Of a stretch of DNA of 64,000 bases, positions 24,192 through 33,074 are shown one piece after another. Below the pieces are notes generated by a model. It did no database searches and was not told the origin of the DNA. It worked only from the letters and a program-made list of their open reading frames with translations. The translations under genes and the position numbers were made by a program. The stretch's first letter is position 1; each line of letters starts with the position of its first letter. Source of the DNA: Candidatus Woesearchaeota archaeon (GTDB lineage Archaea; Nanobdellota; Nanobdellia; Woesearchaeales; JAFGLG01); contig JAFGLG010000006.1 of the NCBI GenBank assembly GCA_016928155.1, positions 38,374 to 102,373 on the forward strand, in the 5' to 3' direction.

Positions 24192-26003
24192 ATGATATTA
24201 GATTATGGAAAGATCGGTCTGAAGTGTGGTATTGAGATTCACCAGCAGCTGGATACTGGTAAGCTTTTCTGCAGATGCCCTTCAATGATCCTTGATGATG
24301 GTCCGGATTTCACTTTCACAAGGCGTCTCAGGGCTGTGATTGGTGAGACTGGGGAGGTTGATGCAGCTGCTGCTCATGAGCAGATGCGCCAGAAGCTGTA
24401 TGAATATCATTTCCATGGCAGGAATTGCTGTCTTGTCGATATGGATGAGGAGCCTCCGCATGATATGGATAAGGGTGCTTTGGATATTGTCCTCACAGTT
24501 TCTAAGATGCTTGATGCAGAGGTCGTGGACGAGATCCAGGTGATGAGGAAGACTGTTGTTGATGGTTCTAATACATCCGGATTTCAGAGGACTGCTCTTG
24601 TTGCCAGGAATGGCGCTTATGACACTTCATTGGGTAGGATTAGGGTGCCGACAATAATGGTTGAGGAGGATTCCTGCAAGATTATCGAGGAGAGCCAGGA
24701 GAAGAAGGTCTATGATCTTTCCAGGCTTGGCATCCCATTGATTGAGATTGGCACTGAGCCGGATATAAAGACACCAGAGCATGCGAAGGAGGCTGCTGAA
24801 TATCTTGGTATGTTGCTGAGGAGCACCAAGAGGGTCAAGAGGGGTCTTGGCACCATAAGGCAGGATTTGAATGTTTCAGTAAAGGGTGGTGAGAGGATTG
24901 AGATCAAGGGTGCTCAGGATCTGAGGATGATCCCCACTCTTGTAGAATACGAAGCAAAGCGTCAGCTTGCATTGCTTGAGATAAAGGATGCTCTGAAGAA
25001 GGATTTCAAGCTTGAGAAAGTGGATCTTACGAAGATCTTGTCAGCTTGTGATTCGAAGATCATCACTTCAGCTCTGAAGGCTAAAGGTGTTGTCATAGGT
25101 TTTAAGCTTCCTGGATTCAGAGGGCTTATAGGCAAGGAGCTTGTCCCGAACAAGAGGCTTGGCACTGAATTCAGCGATTATGCCAAGGTCAAGGCTGGTG
25201 TCAGCGGTCTTTTTCATTCTGATGAGCTTCCGAAATATGGCATCACTGGAGATGATGTCAGGAATATATCCTCAAAGCTTTCCTGCAAGGAAGGGGATGC
25301 CTTCATATTGGTTGCTGATTCAAAGGAGAAGGCTCGTAAGGCAATTGATGCTATTTTCGAACGTGTAATGATGTGTTTTGATGGTGTTCCGAAAGAGGTG
25401 AGAAGGGCCAATCCTGACGGTACCTCTACTTTCATGAGGCCTATACCCAGCGCTGCGAGGATGTATCCTGAGACTGATGTGCTTCCTGTCAGGCCAGACA
25501 CGGGAATGATCAGGATTCCTGCATTGTTGACAGATGTTGCTAAGGATCTTGAGAAGATTCTTGGGAAGGATCTTTCTGTGCAGATATCCAAGTCAGATAG
25601 GATTGATCTGTTCAATGGATTGAGAGATAGGTTCAGGAATCTTAAGCCGTTGTTCATTGCTGAAACCATACTGAACACCCCGAAGGAGATCAAGAAAAGA
25701 TATGATGTTGAATTTTTATTTGATGAAGATGTCCTGACAAAGGTCTTGGATGCAGCAGACAAAGGAACCATTTCAAAGGATGCTGTTATTGGGGCTCTGG
25801 CTGATTATTCCAGGACTGGGAAGCTTTCTCTGTCAGGATATCAGCTTCTTTCAGATGAGGACATTGGGTCAGAGATTGATAGTATAATCAAGAAGCACAA
25901 AGGCCTTCCGTTTAATGCTCTTGTGGGCAAAGTCATGAATGAGCTCAGGGGCAAGGCAGATGGCAAGAAAATTATGGATATCCTTAAGAAAAAAGTCAAT
26001 TGA
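24192..26003 (+). CDS. gatE: Glu-tRNA(Gln) amidotransferase subunit E
   Basis: GatE is the GatB-like kinase/amidotransferase subunit that phosphorylates and amidates Glu-tRNA(Gln). The N-terminal half shows KCGIEIHQQLDTGKLFCRCPS, VMRKTVVDGSNTSGFQRT and RQDLNVSVKGG; the middle carries the AspRS-like insertion (about 270-410); the C-terminal YqeY-like tail ends LVGKVMNELRGKADGK. The ATG at 24192 follows the gatD stop by 2 bp; a TTG at 24186 would overlap it. The 3' end overlaps the convergent glycosidase-fold gene by 8 bp. Confidence 0.97.
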   Translation: MILDYGKIGLKCGIEIHQQLDTGKLFCRCPSMILDDGPDFTFTRRLRAVIGETGEVDAAAAHEQMRQKLYEYHFHGRNCCLVDMDEEPPHDMDKGALDIVLTVSKMLDAEVVDEIQVMRKTVVDGSNTSGFQRTALVARNGAYDTSLGRIRVPTIMVEEDSCKIIEESQEKKVYDLSRLGIPLIEIGTEPDIKTPEHAKEAAEYLGMLLRSTKRVKRGLGTIRQDLNVSVKGGERIEIKGAQDLRMIPTLVEYEAKRQLALLEIKDALKKDFKLEKVDLTKILSACDSKIITSALKAKGVVIGFKLPGFRGLIGKELVPNKRLGTEFSDYAKVKAGVSGLFHSDELPKYGITGDDVRNISSKLSCKEGDAFILVADSKEKARKAIDAIFERVMMCFDGVPKEVRRANPDGTSTFMRPIPSAARMYPETDVLPVRPDTGMIRIPALLTDVAKDLEKILGKDLSVQISKSDRIDLFNGLRDRFRNLKPLFIAETILNTPKEIKKRYDVEFLFDEDVLTKVLDAADKGTISKDAVIGALADYSRTGKLSLSGYQLLSDEDIGSEIDSIIKKHKGLPFNALVGKVMNELRGKADGKKIMDILKKKVN

Positions 26004-27192
26004 GTCTCATTCTGTTCGCCATGCCCAGATACATTGATGCCCATAGCATGTTGTGGTCGCAATAGTAAAGCAGGGTTCGGAATGGCTTTCCGTTTGGCCA
26101 GTATACTTCCAGGAAATTCTTGTGCTTCTCGATGTTTTCCTTGTATCTTGACAAGTACTCTTTTGCCAGTTTCTTATCCACCTTAGACACGACTGATATA
26201 TAACACAGTCCGAGATGCGTCCAGAGCGTATCAGCCTCATAATCCGGGAGCAGCATGCTCATTGGCCATCTTATTTCCCCCTTGAGCGGCTTGTGTGTAT
26301 ATTTTAGGGGGAATGGATCATCAAGATGGTTCTCTTGTATTGCTTTGATTGATTTCTTCATCATCGCTGCCGAATCAAAGAGCCCTGTCCAGTATGGGAA
26401 CGTGTTTGCGTCCCCTGCGACATGATTTGTATTTGTGGTATCCAAAAAATAGTCTCCGTTCCAGAATTTTTCTTTTACTGTCTTCGTTATATTATGATTC
26501 TTGAAAGGATTGTCCAGTCTTGTCCTCTTTAATTCTTCATTGAGCAATGCAAGCATGCAGTTGTCATAGCAGCTGCTCCTTCTCCTGGAGTTGTCTTTTA
26601 TCGACGAGAAATTGATATTCTTTGTGAGGAGCCCTGTCTTCTCATCGAATGCGAATTCGTGGTAGAAATATGTCTGGGCCTGCAGGAAATCATGGTATCT
26701 CTCAGACAGTTCTTTTGATTTTGACTTCCTCAGGCACATCAGTAGAAACGGCAGGGACTCTGCTGAGTATGAGAACACGCTGACTGGCCTTCCTCTTGGG
26801 TTTATTGTTGTTGTCAGCTTGTGGTGCTCTGAGAATCTTGACAATGCATAGGAGAGTGTCTGCTTGACTTCATTTTTATGTCCGAGCTCAAGCAGGTGTG
26901 GCATGCAGAATGTGAAGTCCCTCACATAGAACTCATTGAAATGCCCGCTGCTGGTCAGGAAATATTTTCCATTCCAGCATCTCTTGATTATGGATTTGCA
27001 TATCTCTTTATGGTCTCCGGCATGCTTCTCGAATCCCATTATCTTCCTTGCTTGGCTTTTGAGGAATATTCTGCTGCCTTCAGAGATCATGTCAAAGGTT
27101 TTCAACGCGCCTGGAGGGACTTTCGATGCCCTGGCGTTAAGCTTGTCACGCCAGTGGCGATGTTCGAACCCTCGATCTACAGCTTTCCACAT
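25996..27192 (-). CDS. Six-hairpin glycosidase-like protein
   Basis: This 398-residue protein is alpha-helical with regular hairpins, as in (alpha/alpha)6-barrel glycosidases. Acidic and aromatic stretches include NEFYVRDFTF, FSYSAESLPFLLM, YDNCMLALL, GDANTFPYWTGLFDS and PDYEADTLWTHLG. YVRDF resembles the start of invertase/glucoamylase-type domains. It could act on an alpha-glucan, trehalose or sucrose-like sugar, but the family is uncertain. There is no signal peptide, so it is probably cytoplasmic. The leader is ~95 nt from a minus-strand TATA near 27309-27318. No sugar genes adjoin it. Confidence 0.68.
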   Translation of the reverse strand: MWKAVDRGFEHRHWRDKLNARASKVPPGALKTFDMISEGSRIFLKSQARKIMGFEKHAGDHKEICKSIIKRCWNGKYFLTSSGHFNEFYVRDFTFCMPHLLELGHKNEVKQTLSYALSRFSEHHKLTTTINPRGRPVSVFSYSAESLPFLLMCLRKSKSKELSERYHDFLQAQTYFYHEFAFDEKTGLLTKNINFSSIKDNSRRRSSCYDNCMLALLNEELKRTRLDNPFKNHNITKTVKEKFWNGDYFLDTTNTNHVAGDANTFPYWTGLFDSAAMMKKSIKAIQENHLDDPFPLKYTHKPLKGEIRWPMSMLLPDYEADTLWTHLGLCYISVVSKVDKKLAKEYLSRYKENIEKHKNFLEVYWPNGKPFRTLLYYCDHNMLWASMYLGMANRMRLN

Positions 27193-27454
27193 GCCGCTTC
27201 AGCTAACTCTCTTCATACCCCGAAGGATACTTCAAAGGTTTTCGTCATCAGCTTAGGAGGCTGTCACCCTATTTGCCCTTTCTGGGAAATCCAGGCTAGG
27301 CTACAGGCGCATTTATAAAGCAGCGAATACTAATCTTTTAATAGTTTTCGACTTTTATATATATAATAGAGGCTATTAGTTCTCAATAATGAATTTTCTC
27401 TATTATATTCGAAAGGCATAACAATTATAATAAAATTATGTCTTTCGTTATAAT
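27193..27454. promoter_or_regulatory. Divergent control region of the glycosidase-like gene and truD, with a long inverted repeat
   Basis: The minus-strand TATA (about 27309-27318) serves the glycosidase-like gene. Toward truD the DNA is AT-rich, and an imperfect inverted repeat has 12-nt arms: CGAAAGGCATAA at 27410-27421 and TTATGTCTTTCG at 27436-27447, one mismatch. The space between holds a TATA-like AATTATAATAAAAT. A protein binding both arms would cover the truD promoter. Confidence 0.5.
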
Positions 27455-28414
27455 ATGTTCAGGATTAAGCAGATTCCAGAGGATTTTAAGGTTTTTGAGA
27501 TTGCGGATCATATTCCATCAGAAGGCCCTTTCTTGATCTATAAGATGAAGAAAACTGGGTGGAACACGCTTGATGCTGTTTCTCTCATTGCTAAGAGCCT
27601 GAAGATCCCGCTGAAGAGCATAGGGTTTGCTGGAAATAAGGATAAGCATGCTGTGACCGAGCAATATGTCTCTATTAAGTCCCAGAAATCAAGAGTTGAT
27701 GCTTTGTATCTTAAAGATATCGAGCTTGATTATGTTTGTACTTCAAAGGATCCCATCAGTCTTGGGGATTTGGACGGGAATCGTTTTGAGATTATTGTGA
27801 GAAACATAGACAAGAGGCCTGAAAAGATTGTATCCATCGTTAACTATTTTGATGAGCAGCGTTTTTCTGATAAGAATGTTGAGATTGGCAGGCGCCTGGT
27901 CAAGAGGGATTTTTCAGGAGCAGCAGGGCTCCTCGGTGTTTCAGGCAATAATCCTGTTAATCTTCTCAGGTCCTTGACCAAGAAGAAAATTATCTTTTTC
28001 ATTCATGCATACCAGTCTTATTTATGGAATAAGATTGTGGCTTTGTACCTCCAAAAAAGAAATGATGATCTGGTATCTATTCCTTATTCTCTGGGTGATT
28101 TTGTTTTCCCGGATGATTTCATCGATATCAGGATTGACATACCTGGCTTTGGATCCGAGTACTCATCAGATATGCACCTTGTGGAGGATGTTCTTTCTGG
28201 AGAAGGCATCACTTTGAGGGATTTTGTCTTGAGGGAATTTCCAGAGCTTTCTGCAGAAGGGGTGCCAAGAAATATCTGCGTTAAGGTTAAGGATATGGAG
28301 ATAGGTGAACTTGAACCTGATGAATTGAATGTAGGAAAGAAAAAGTGCTCGATAACCTTCTCGCTTCCCAAAGGCAGCTATGCGACCCTTGTCATCAAGA
28401 GGCTTTTTATTTGA
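27455..28414 (+). CDS. truD: tRNA pseudouridine synthase TruD
   Basis: TruD makes pseudouridine 13 in tRNA. The catalytic Asp63 lies in GFAGNKDKHAVT, followed by YVSIKSQK and later GDLDGNRFEIIVRN. The C-terminal part has FIHAYQSYLWNK and ends SYATLVIKRLFI. At 319 residues it is clearly shorter than typical archaeal TruD (about 400 or more), so the insertion (TRUD) domain is reduced. The short leader starts near the TATA region. The 3' end overlaps glmS convergently by 8 bp. Confidence 0.93.
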   Translation: MFRIKQIPEDFKVFEIADHIPSEGPFLIYKMKKTGWNTLDAVSLIAKSLKIPLKSIGFAGNKDKHAVTEQYVSIKSQKSRVDALYLKDIELDYVCTSKDPISLGDLDGNRFEIIVRNIDKRPEKIVSIVNYFDEQRFSDKNVEIGRRLVKRDFSGAAGLLGVSGNNPVNLLRSLTKKKIIFFIHAYQSYLWNKIVALYLQKRNDDLVSIPYSLGDFVFPDDFIDIRIDIPGFGSEYSSDMHLVEDVLSGEGITLRDFVLREFPELSAEGVPRNICVKVKDMEIGELEPDELNVGKKKCSITFSLPKGSYATLVIKRLFI

Positions 28415-30164
28415 CTGTGACGCTCTTCGCCAGGTTTCTAGGCTTGTCTGGATCGCATCCCCTCAGAAGTGCAAGATGATATGCCAGCAGCTGCATCGGG
28501 ACTATATTGACGAGCACATGGGCCTCTTTTATGTCTGGCACTTTTATATGATAATCAAATATCTCATTGTTCTCAGGCCCCACACCTATTATTGATGCGC
28601 CTCGTGCCTTGACTTCGCCGGCATTGCTCAGTATCTCCATCTTTGTCTCATTCTCAGGGACAAAGACAATGCACGGCGTCCCTTTCTCGATGAGTGCTAT
28701 TGTTCCATGCTTCAGCTCTCCGCCTGGGAATCCTTCTGCATGTATGTAGCTTATCTCTTTTATCTTGAGTGCTGCCTCCAGTGCTGTCGGATAGCTCAGC
28801 CCTCTCCCGAGTGTGAATATGCTTCTCTTGTCTTTGATTTCCTTTGCAATTTTCTGTATCTTTTCTGTTCCATCTGATTTCAGGAATTCTTTTATTGCAT
28901 CTGATGCCTCTCTGATCCTCTGCTTGCCGATCTCCAGGTCCCCGTTTATTGCATGGGCTAGCAGGATCATGACAGCTACCTGTGATGTGTATGCTTTTGT
29001 GCTTGCCACTCCTATCTCTGGTCCTGCATTCAGATATACTATATCATCTCCCATCCTGGCAAGCGTTGAACCCAGGACATTCACTATCGGCAGGATTTTG
29101 ACTTTCTTCTTCTTTCCTGATCGCACTGCATCCAGGAGATCTGCTGTCTCTCCGCTCTGCGAGACCGGCACCATGAGTGTCTTGTCTGTCAGGAAATCTT
29201 CATAGTACTTGAACTCCGATGCTATTGTGTGATTGACATGTTTATGGCTTATCTCTGAGAACAGGTAGCTTCCTGACAGGCATGAATGGTATGCTGTTCC
29301 GCATGCCACAAGGAATATGCCGAATCCTTTGTTTATCATTTCAGCTGCTTTTTTTATCTCTCCATTGCCTGCTTTCATTGTCCTGAGAAGTGATTCTGGC
29401 TGTTCATGTATCTCCTTGAGCATGAAATGAGGGAACTTTCCTTTCATCGCCTTCTCTATGCTCCATGTGAGTTCAGAGATCTCTTTTTCTTTCTCTGCTC
29501 CTGTCTCTACATTCAATATCTTGTATCCGCCATTCAGGACTGCCATCTCTCCTTCTTCAAGAAAGACCACCTTTCTCGTGTGCTGCATGAATGCCGGCGC
29601 ATCTGATGCGATGAAATTCTCCCCGTCTCCGACTCCCAGTATGAGCGGGCTCCCTTTTCTGGCGCCTATCATGATGCCGTCTTTTTTGTTGATGGCGGCT
29701 ATTGCATAATTGCCTTGCAGCTCCAGCAATGTGCTCCGTACAGCTTCTGTGAATCCGCTCTTTTTCATGTGCTCGGTTATCAGGAATGGTATTACTTCTG
29801 TGTCTGTCTCTGTGATGAGCTTGTAGCCCTTGTCTTTTAGCTCTTTTCTGAGTTCCTGATAGTTCTCGATTATCCCATTATGCACAACTGCGACGGATTT
29901 GTCTGAATTTGTGTGGGGATGCGCGTTTGTCTCATTTACCCTTCCGTGTGTCGCCCATCTTGTGTGCCCCATTGCTATATTGGACTCGGGAAGCTCTTGT
30001 GTGAACTTGCTTATCTGCCCCACTTTTTTTATTATGTCTATCTTGTCTTTATCTTTGAAAGCGACCCCCCAGGAATCATACCCCCTGTATTCGAGCATCT
30101 TGAGGCCTTCGACAACTATTTTGCTTGCATTCTTCTTCCCGATATACCCTATTATGCCGCACAT
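28407..30164 (-). CDS. glmS: Glutamine-fructose-6-phosphate aminotransferase (GlmS)
   Basis: GlmS makes glucosamine-6-P from fructose-6-P and glutamine. The N-terminus MCGIIGYIG exposes Cys2 as the glutaminase nucleophile, followed by LEYRGYDSWG and GHTRWATHG. Two SIS domains (about 270-570) bind the sugar phosphate, with VACGTAYHSCLSG and PVSQSGETAD. The end KPRNLAKSVTVK is the conserved C-tail. It is last in the seven-gene string, 1 bp after the glmU-type gene. A ribozyme, as in Gram-positives, is not expected here. Confidence 0.97.
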   Translation of the reverse strand: MCGIIGYIGKKNASKIVVEGLKMLEYRGYDSWGVAFKDKDKIDIIKKVGQISKFTQELPESNIAMGHTRWATHGRVNETNAHPHTNSDKSVAVVHNGIIENYQELRKELKDKGYKLITETDTEVIPFLITEHMKKSGFTEAVRSTLLELQGNYAIAAINKKDGIMIGARKGSPLILGVGDGENFIASDAPAFMQHTRKVVFLEEGEMAVLNGGYKILNVETGAEKEKEISELTWSIEKAMKGKFPHFMLKEIHEQPESLLRTMKAGNGEIKKAAEMINKGFGIFLVACGTAYHSCLSGSYLFSEISHKHVNHTIASEFKYYEDFLTDKTLMVPVSQSGETADLLDAVRSGKKKKVKILPIVNVLGSTLARMGDDIVYLNAGPEIGVASTKAYTSQVAVMILLAHAINGDLEIGKQRIREASDAIKEFLKSDGTEKIQKIAKEIKDKRSIFTLGRGLSYPTALEAALKIKEISYIHAEGFPGGELKHGTIALIEKGTPCIVFVPENETKMEILSNAGEVKARGASIIGVGPENNEIFDYHIKVPDIKEAHVLVNIVPMQLLAYHLALLRGCDPDKPRNLAKSVTVK

Positions 30165-30165
30165 C

Positions 30166-31359
30166 TCATCTCACCATATCCTTATCGACAACCTGAAGAG
30201 GCATTGTATCGACGCCCGGCCATATCTTCCTTCCGGGGTATATCGTCGTCTTCACGCCGGTGTGCACATTCTCTCCGATTATTGCACCGAGCTTCCTTCT
30301 TCCTGTGTCTATCTTCTTGCCATGGAGCATGGTCACTATGTTCTTGTTGTCATGCCTCAGGTTTGCGGTTATGGTCCCTGCCCCGAAGTTTGTATTCTCG
30401 CCGATGATGGAATCTCCGACATAGGATAGGTGACCGACACTCACATTTTCGTATAAGATTGAATTCTTTATCTCGACTGCATTCCCGACTTTGCATCTGT
30501 CGCCAAGGGAGGTGTGTGGCCTTATGTAGCAGTTCGGCCCTATCTTGCAGTCCTGGCCTATCACGACAGGCCCCTCGATATAGGAACCGCTCTTGATTAT
30601 GGTGCCTTTGCCTATCACGACATTCCCTTTTATCGTCGCGCCTTTTTCCACTTCTCCCCGGATTATGCTTCTCTTGAATCTCTTGAGTGTGCCTTCATTT
30701 GCATCGAGGAGGCTCCATGAGTATGGCAGCGGGAACCAGAAATCTGTTGACTTCTCATATCTCACTTCTTCTTTCTTGGCCATGTCAGCCACAGCCCATG
30801 GTAGGTAATATTCTCCTCCGGGGCCTTTCTTGATCTTCTTCAGATAGCCGAATACCTCCTTGCTGAGGACATATGCGCCTATATTCGCCAGCCCCTTCGC
30901 TTTTTTCGTGGGCTTCTCTGTCATGCAGTGGACTCTTTTTCCTTTTACCTTCCAGACACCATAGGATCTGACATCGTCAATTTCCTTCACGAGCAGGCAA
31001 TTCCTGTGTTTTGTGCATTTCTCGATGTCTTTTCCGCTGTAGAGATCATCTCCCATTATGACGATGAACCTGTCTTTGATAAGCTTCTCTGTCAGCAGCA
31101 CAGCATGTCCTGTGCCGAGCTGCTTCTGCTGCTCCACATATCTTACTTTCTTCCCTTTGAATTCCTTGCCCACATGGTTCTTGATCATCTCCGCCTTGAA
31201 TCCGACCACAAGTATGAATTCATCCACCAGTTTATGCAGCTCATTCATGTTCCTTTCCAGTATGCATATGTTTGCCACTTTGAGAAGGGGCTTTGGCTTG
31301 TTCACAGTCAATGGATATGTTCTAGTTGATTTCCCGGCGCATAATATCACAGCCTTCAT
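30166..31359 (-). CDS. GlmU-type bifunctional sugar-1-P nucleotidylyltransferase/acetyltransferase
   Basis: An N-terminal nucleotidyltransferase (about 1-225) begins MKAVILCAGKSTRTYPLT and contains KPKPLLKVAN and MGDDLYSG. The C-terminal left-handed beta helix (225-397) has hexapeptide repeats with IGKGTIIKSGSYIEG and FGAGTITANLRHD, the latter resembling the GlmU acetyl-CoA site. It should acetylate glucosamine-1-P and add UMP to give UDP-GlcNAc, as in archaeal GlmU-like enzymes. The ATG has a strong AGGAGGT. Neighbours GlmM, GlmS and the ATP-citrate lyase genes supply its substrates. Confidence 0.92.
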   Translation of the reverse strand: MKAVILCAGKSTRTYPLTVNKPKPLLKVANICILERNMNELHKLVDEFILVVGFKAEMIKNHVGKEFKGKKVRYVEQQKQLGTGHAVLLTEKLIKDRFIVIMGDDLYSGKDIEKCTKHRNCLLVKEIDDVRSYGVWKVKGKRVHCMTEKPTKKAKGLANIGAYVLSKEVFGYLKKIKKGPGGEYYLPWAVADMAKKEEVRYEKSTDFWFPLPYSWSLLDANEGTLKRFKRSIIRGEVEKGATIKGNVVIGKGTIIKSGSYIEGPVVIGQDCKIGPNCYIRPHTSLGDRCKVGNAVEIKNSILYENVSVGHLSYVGDSIIGENTNFGAGTITANLRHDNKNIVTMLHGKKIDTGRRKLGAIIGENVHTGVKTTIYPGRKIWPGVDTMPLQVVDKDMVR

Positions 31360-31411
31360 TTTTTACCTCCTGGGAAAAAGTTAAGATCGGAAATTTCTTT
31401 TCGTTGCTTCA

Positions 31412-32182
31412 TCATAGTTCCCTCCTTTTTTCCCCGATATATTCATATTCTCCTTTTTCTAATCTTCTGAATGGCGCTTCCTTTGTGAGCTCTTCATATG
31501 AATGTGCCGCTAGCCCGCATGTCCTTGGTATGATGAAGAATGCCTTTGCCATTCTCCAGTCGAATCCCATCTCTGTGATTATTGCAGCAACTGCTCCGTC
31601 TACATTCAGGCATAGCTTTCTTCCTTTCTGTTCTTCTATCTGTTTTTCCATCTCCAGTGCAAGTTCGCATGCAGGACCGAAGAATCCGATCTTCCTGGCC
31701 ACCTCAAAAAGCTTTGTTGTTCTCGGGTCAGTGGTATAGAGTTTGTGCCCGAATCCTGATAGCCTTTTCTTCTGGTCAAGTATGTTCCTGACGATTTCTG
31801 CCGCTATCTTCTTTGGGTTCTCATTGACAGTCCTTGGGGCATTCTCTTGCATGATGCGGGCTGCCTCTTCTATTGCTCCGCCATGATGCTCTCCCAATGT
31901 CAATATGCCTCCTGCAATAGCGACATTTATGGAATTGCCTCCGCTTGCTATTATCCTTGCTGCTTGTGCTGATGGTGGCGCAATCCCATGCTCTATTGAT
32001 GTTACCAGTATGGCATCCGTCATCTTCCTCTGCTTCTCGCTCGGCAGCTCTCCTTTCAGCAATAGGAATATGGCTTCTGTGAATGTCAGTTTATCTATCA
32101 TGTCGATCAATGGATATCCTCTGATTATCGCCCCTTCTTGGGTCGAGTCTGCTATGCTTGTCTTCCATTTCTTGTCAGCCAT
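31412..32182 (-). CDS. Citryl-CoA lyase, third component of a dissected ATP-citrate lyase
   Basis: This 256-residue citrate-synthase-fold protein matches the C-terminal lyase domain of ATP-citrate lyase rather than a full citrate synthase. It shows GGILTLGEHHGGAIEEAARIM (ACLY has LTIGDRFGGALDAAAK), SGFGHKLYTTDPRT (ACLY GIGHRVKSINNPD), CLNVDGAVAAI (ACLY ILNVDGLIG) and a final AAHSYEEL (ACLY GHYLDQ). It cleaves citryl-CoA to acetyl-CoA and oxaloacetate. The ATG at 32182 has AGGTGAT upstream; its start overlaps the alpha-subunit gene by 8 bp. Confidence 0.85.
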   Translation of the reverse strand: MADKKWKTSIADSTQEGAIIRGYPLIDMIDKLTFTEAIFLLLKGELPSEKQRKMTDAILVTSIEHGIAPPSAQAARIIASGGNSINVAIAGGILTLGEHHGGAIEEAARIMQENAPRTVNENPKKIAAEIVRNILDQKKRLSGFGHKLYTTDPRTTKLFEVARKIGFFGPACELALEMEKQIEEQKGRKLCLNVDGAVAAIITEMGFDWRMAKAFFIIPRTCGLAAHSYEELTKEAPFRRLEKGEYEYIGEKRREL

Positions 32183-33074
32183 GATTATCACCTAGTATCA
32201 TCTTTATTTCATCCAGAATATGATGATGGACTTCCGCAACCTTGACTCCTGCTTTTCTCAAAGCTTCTACTTTTGCCTGGCGGGTGCCTTTTGTTCCTTC
32301 AACTATGGCTCCTGCATGCCCAAGTGTCATGTTGGGGAGATTTGATGCGAAATTGCCTGACACAAATGCTGCTATCGGCTTCGTTATCTCTCCTCTTGAT
32401 ACTGATTCTGCCACGAGCTCTTCATACGTGCCCCCGATTTCTCCGAAGATCACAGTGCACTTGGTGTCCTTGTCTCTCTCGAACATCTTGAGCATGTCGA
32501 CGAAGTCTGATCCTATGAGCCGATCCCCGCCTATTCCTATTACTGTGGATTGTCCGATGCCCTCCTGTGTCAGGAGATTTGCTGTCTCTGAGCTCATTCC
32601 GCCGCTCTTTGATATTATCCCGACTGGTCCATTCATGTAGCTGCTGTTGTCCGCTCCGCCGATTGGTCCCATCTTGCATTTGCCAGGGCTTATTATGCCG
32701 ACTGATGATGGTCCGACAATCACAGCCCCGCTTTTTCTTGCTGCTTCCAGGAAATAGGCTGTGTCATGCACAGGTATATTCTCTGTGATGATATTGATGA
32801 GCTTGATTCCGTTGTTTATGGCATCCATGACAGCCTCTTTTGCCTGCATCGGAGGCACAAATATCACTGTTGCATCGACGTCATGGTTATGCAGCGCCTC
32901 ATTCACTGATCCATACACAGGGACTCCATCTACATTCTGGCCTGTCTTGCCTGGAGTCACTCCGCACACTACCTTCACTTTGTAGTCGAGCATCTCTTTG
33001 CAGGCTTGTCTTCCTTGCTTGCCTGTTATGGCCTGGATCATCACTCTTGTTTCATCATCGATCATTATGCTCAT
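32175..33074 (-). CDS. Citryl-CoA synthetase alpha-like subunit (ATP-citrate lyase module)
   Basis: The Rossmann CoA-binding domain begins AITGKQGRQACKEM, and the phospho-His loop reads TLGHAGAIVEG. General annotation would call it succinyl-CoA synthetase alpha, but key blocks follow ACLY/citryl-CoA synthetase: ISKSGGMSSE (ACLY SRSGGMSNE; SucD usually SRSGTLTYE), IGGDRLIGSDF (ACLY IGGDRYPGSTF; SucD IGGDPIPGTNF) and GPSSVGIISPG (ACLY GPATVGGIKPG). It binds citrate and CoA and carries the phosphorylated His. It overlaps the beta-subunit gene by 4 bp. Confidence 0.82.
   Translation of the reverse strand: MSIMIDDETRVMIQAITGKQGRQACKEMLDYKVKVVCGVTPGKTGQNVDGVPVYGSVNEALHNHDVDATVIFVPPMQAKEAVMDAINNGIKLINIITENIPVHDTAYFLEAARKSGAVIVGPSSVGIISPGKCKMGPIGGADNSSYMNGPVGIISKSGGMSSETANLLTQEGIGQSTVIGIGGDRLIGSDFVDMLKMFERDKDTKCTVIFGEIGGTYEELVAESVSRGEITKPIAAFVSGNFASNLPNMTLGHAGAIVEGTKGTRQAKVEALRKAGVKVAEVHHHILDEIKMILGDNHG

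Noticed and set aside
29899..30429. Long overlapping plus-strand frames across the glmS/glmU junction
   Set aside because: They are antisense to two sure genes, have no ribosome-binding site and show low-complexity Ser/Tyr/Leu content.
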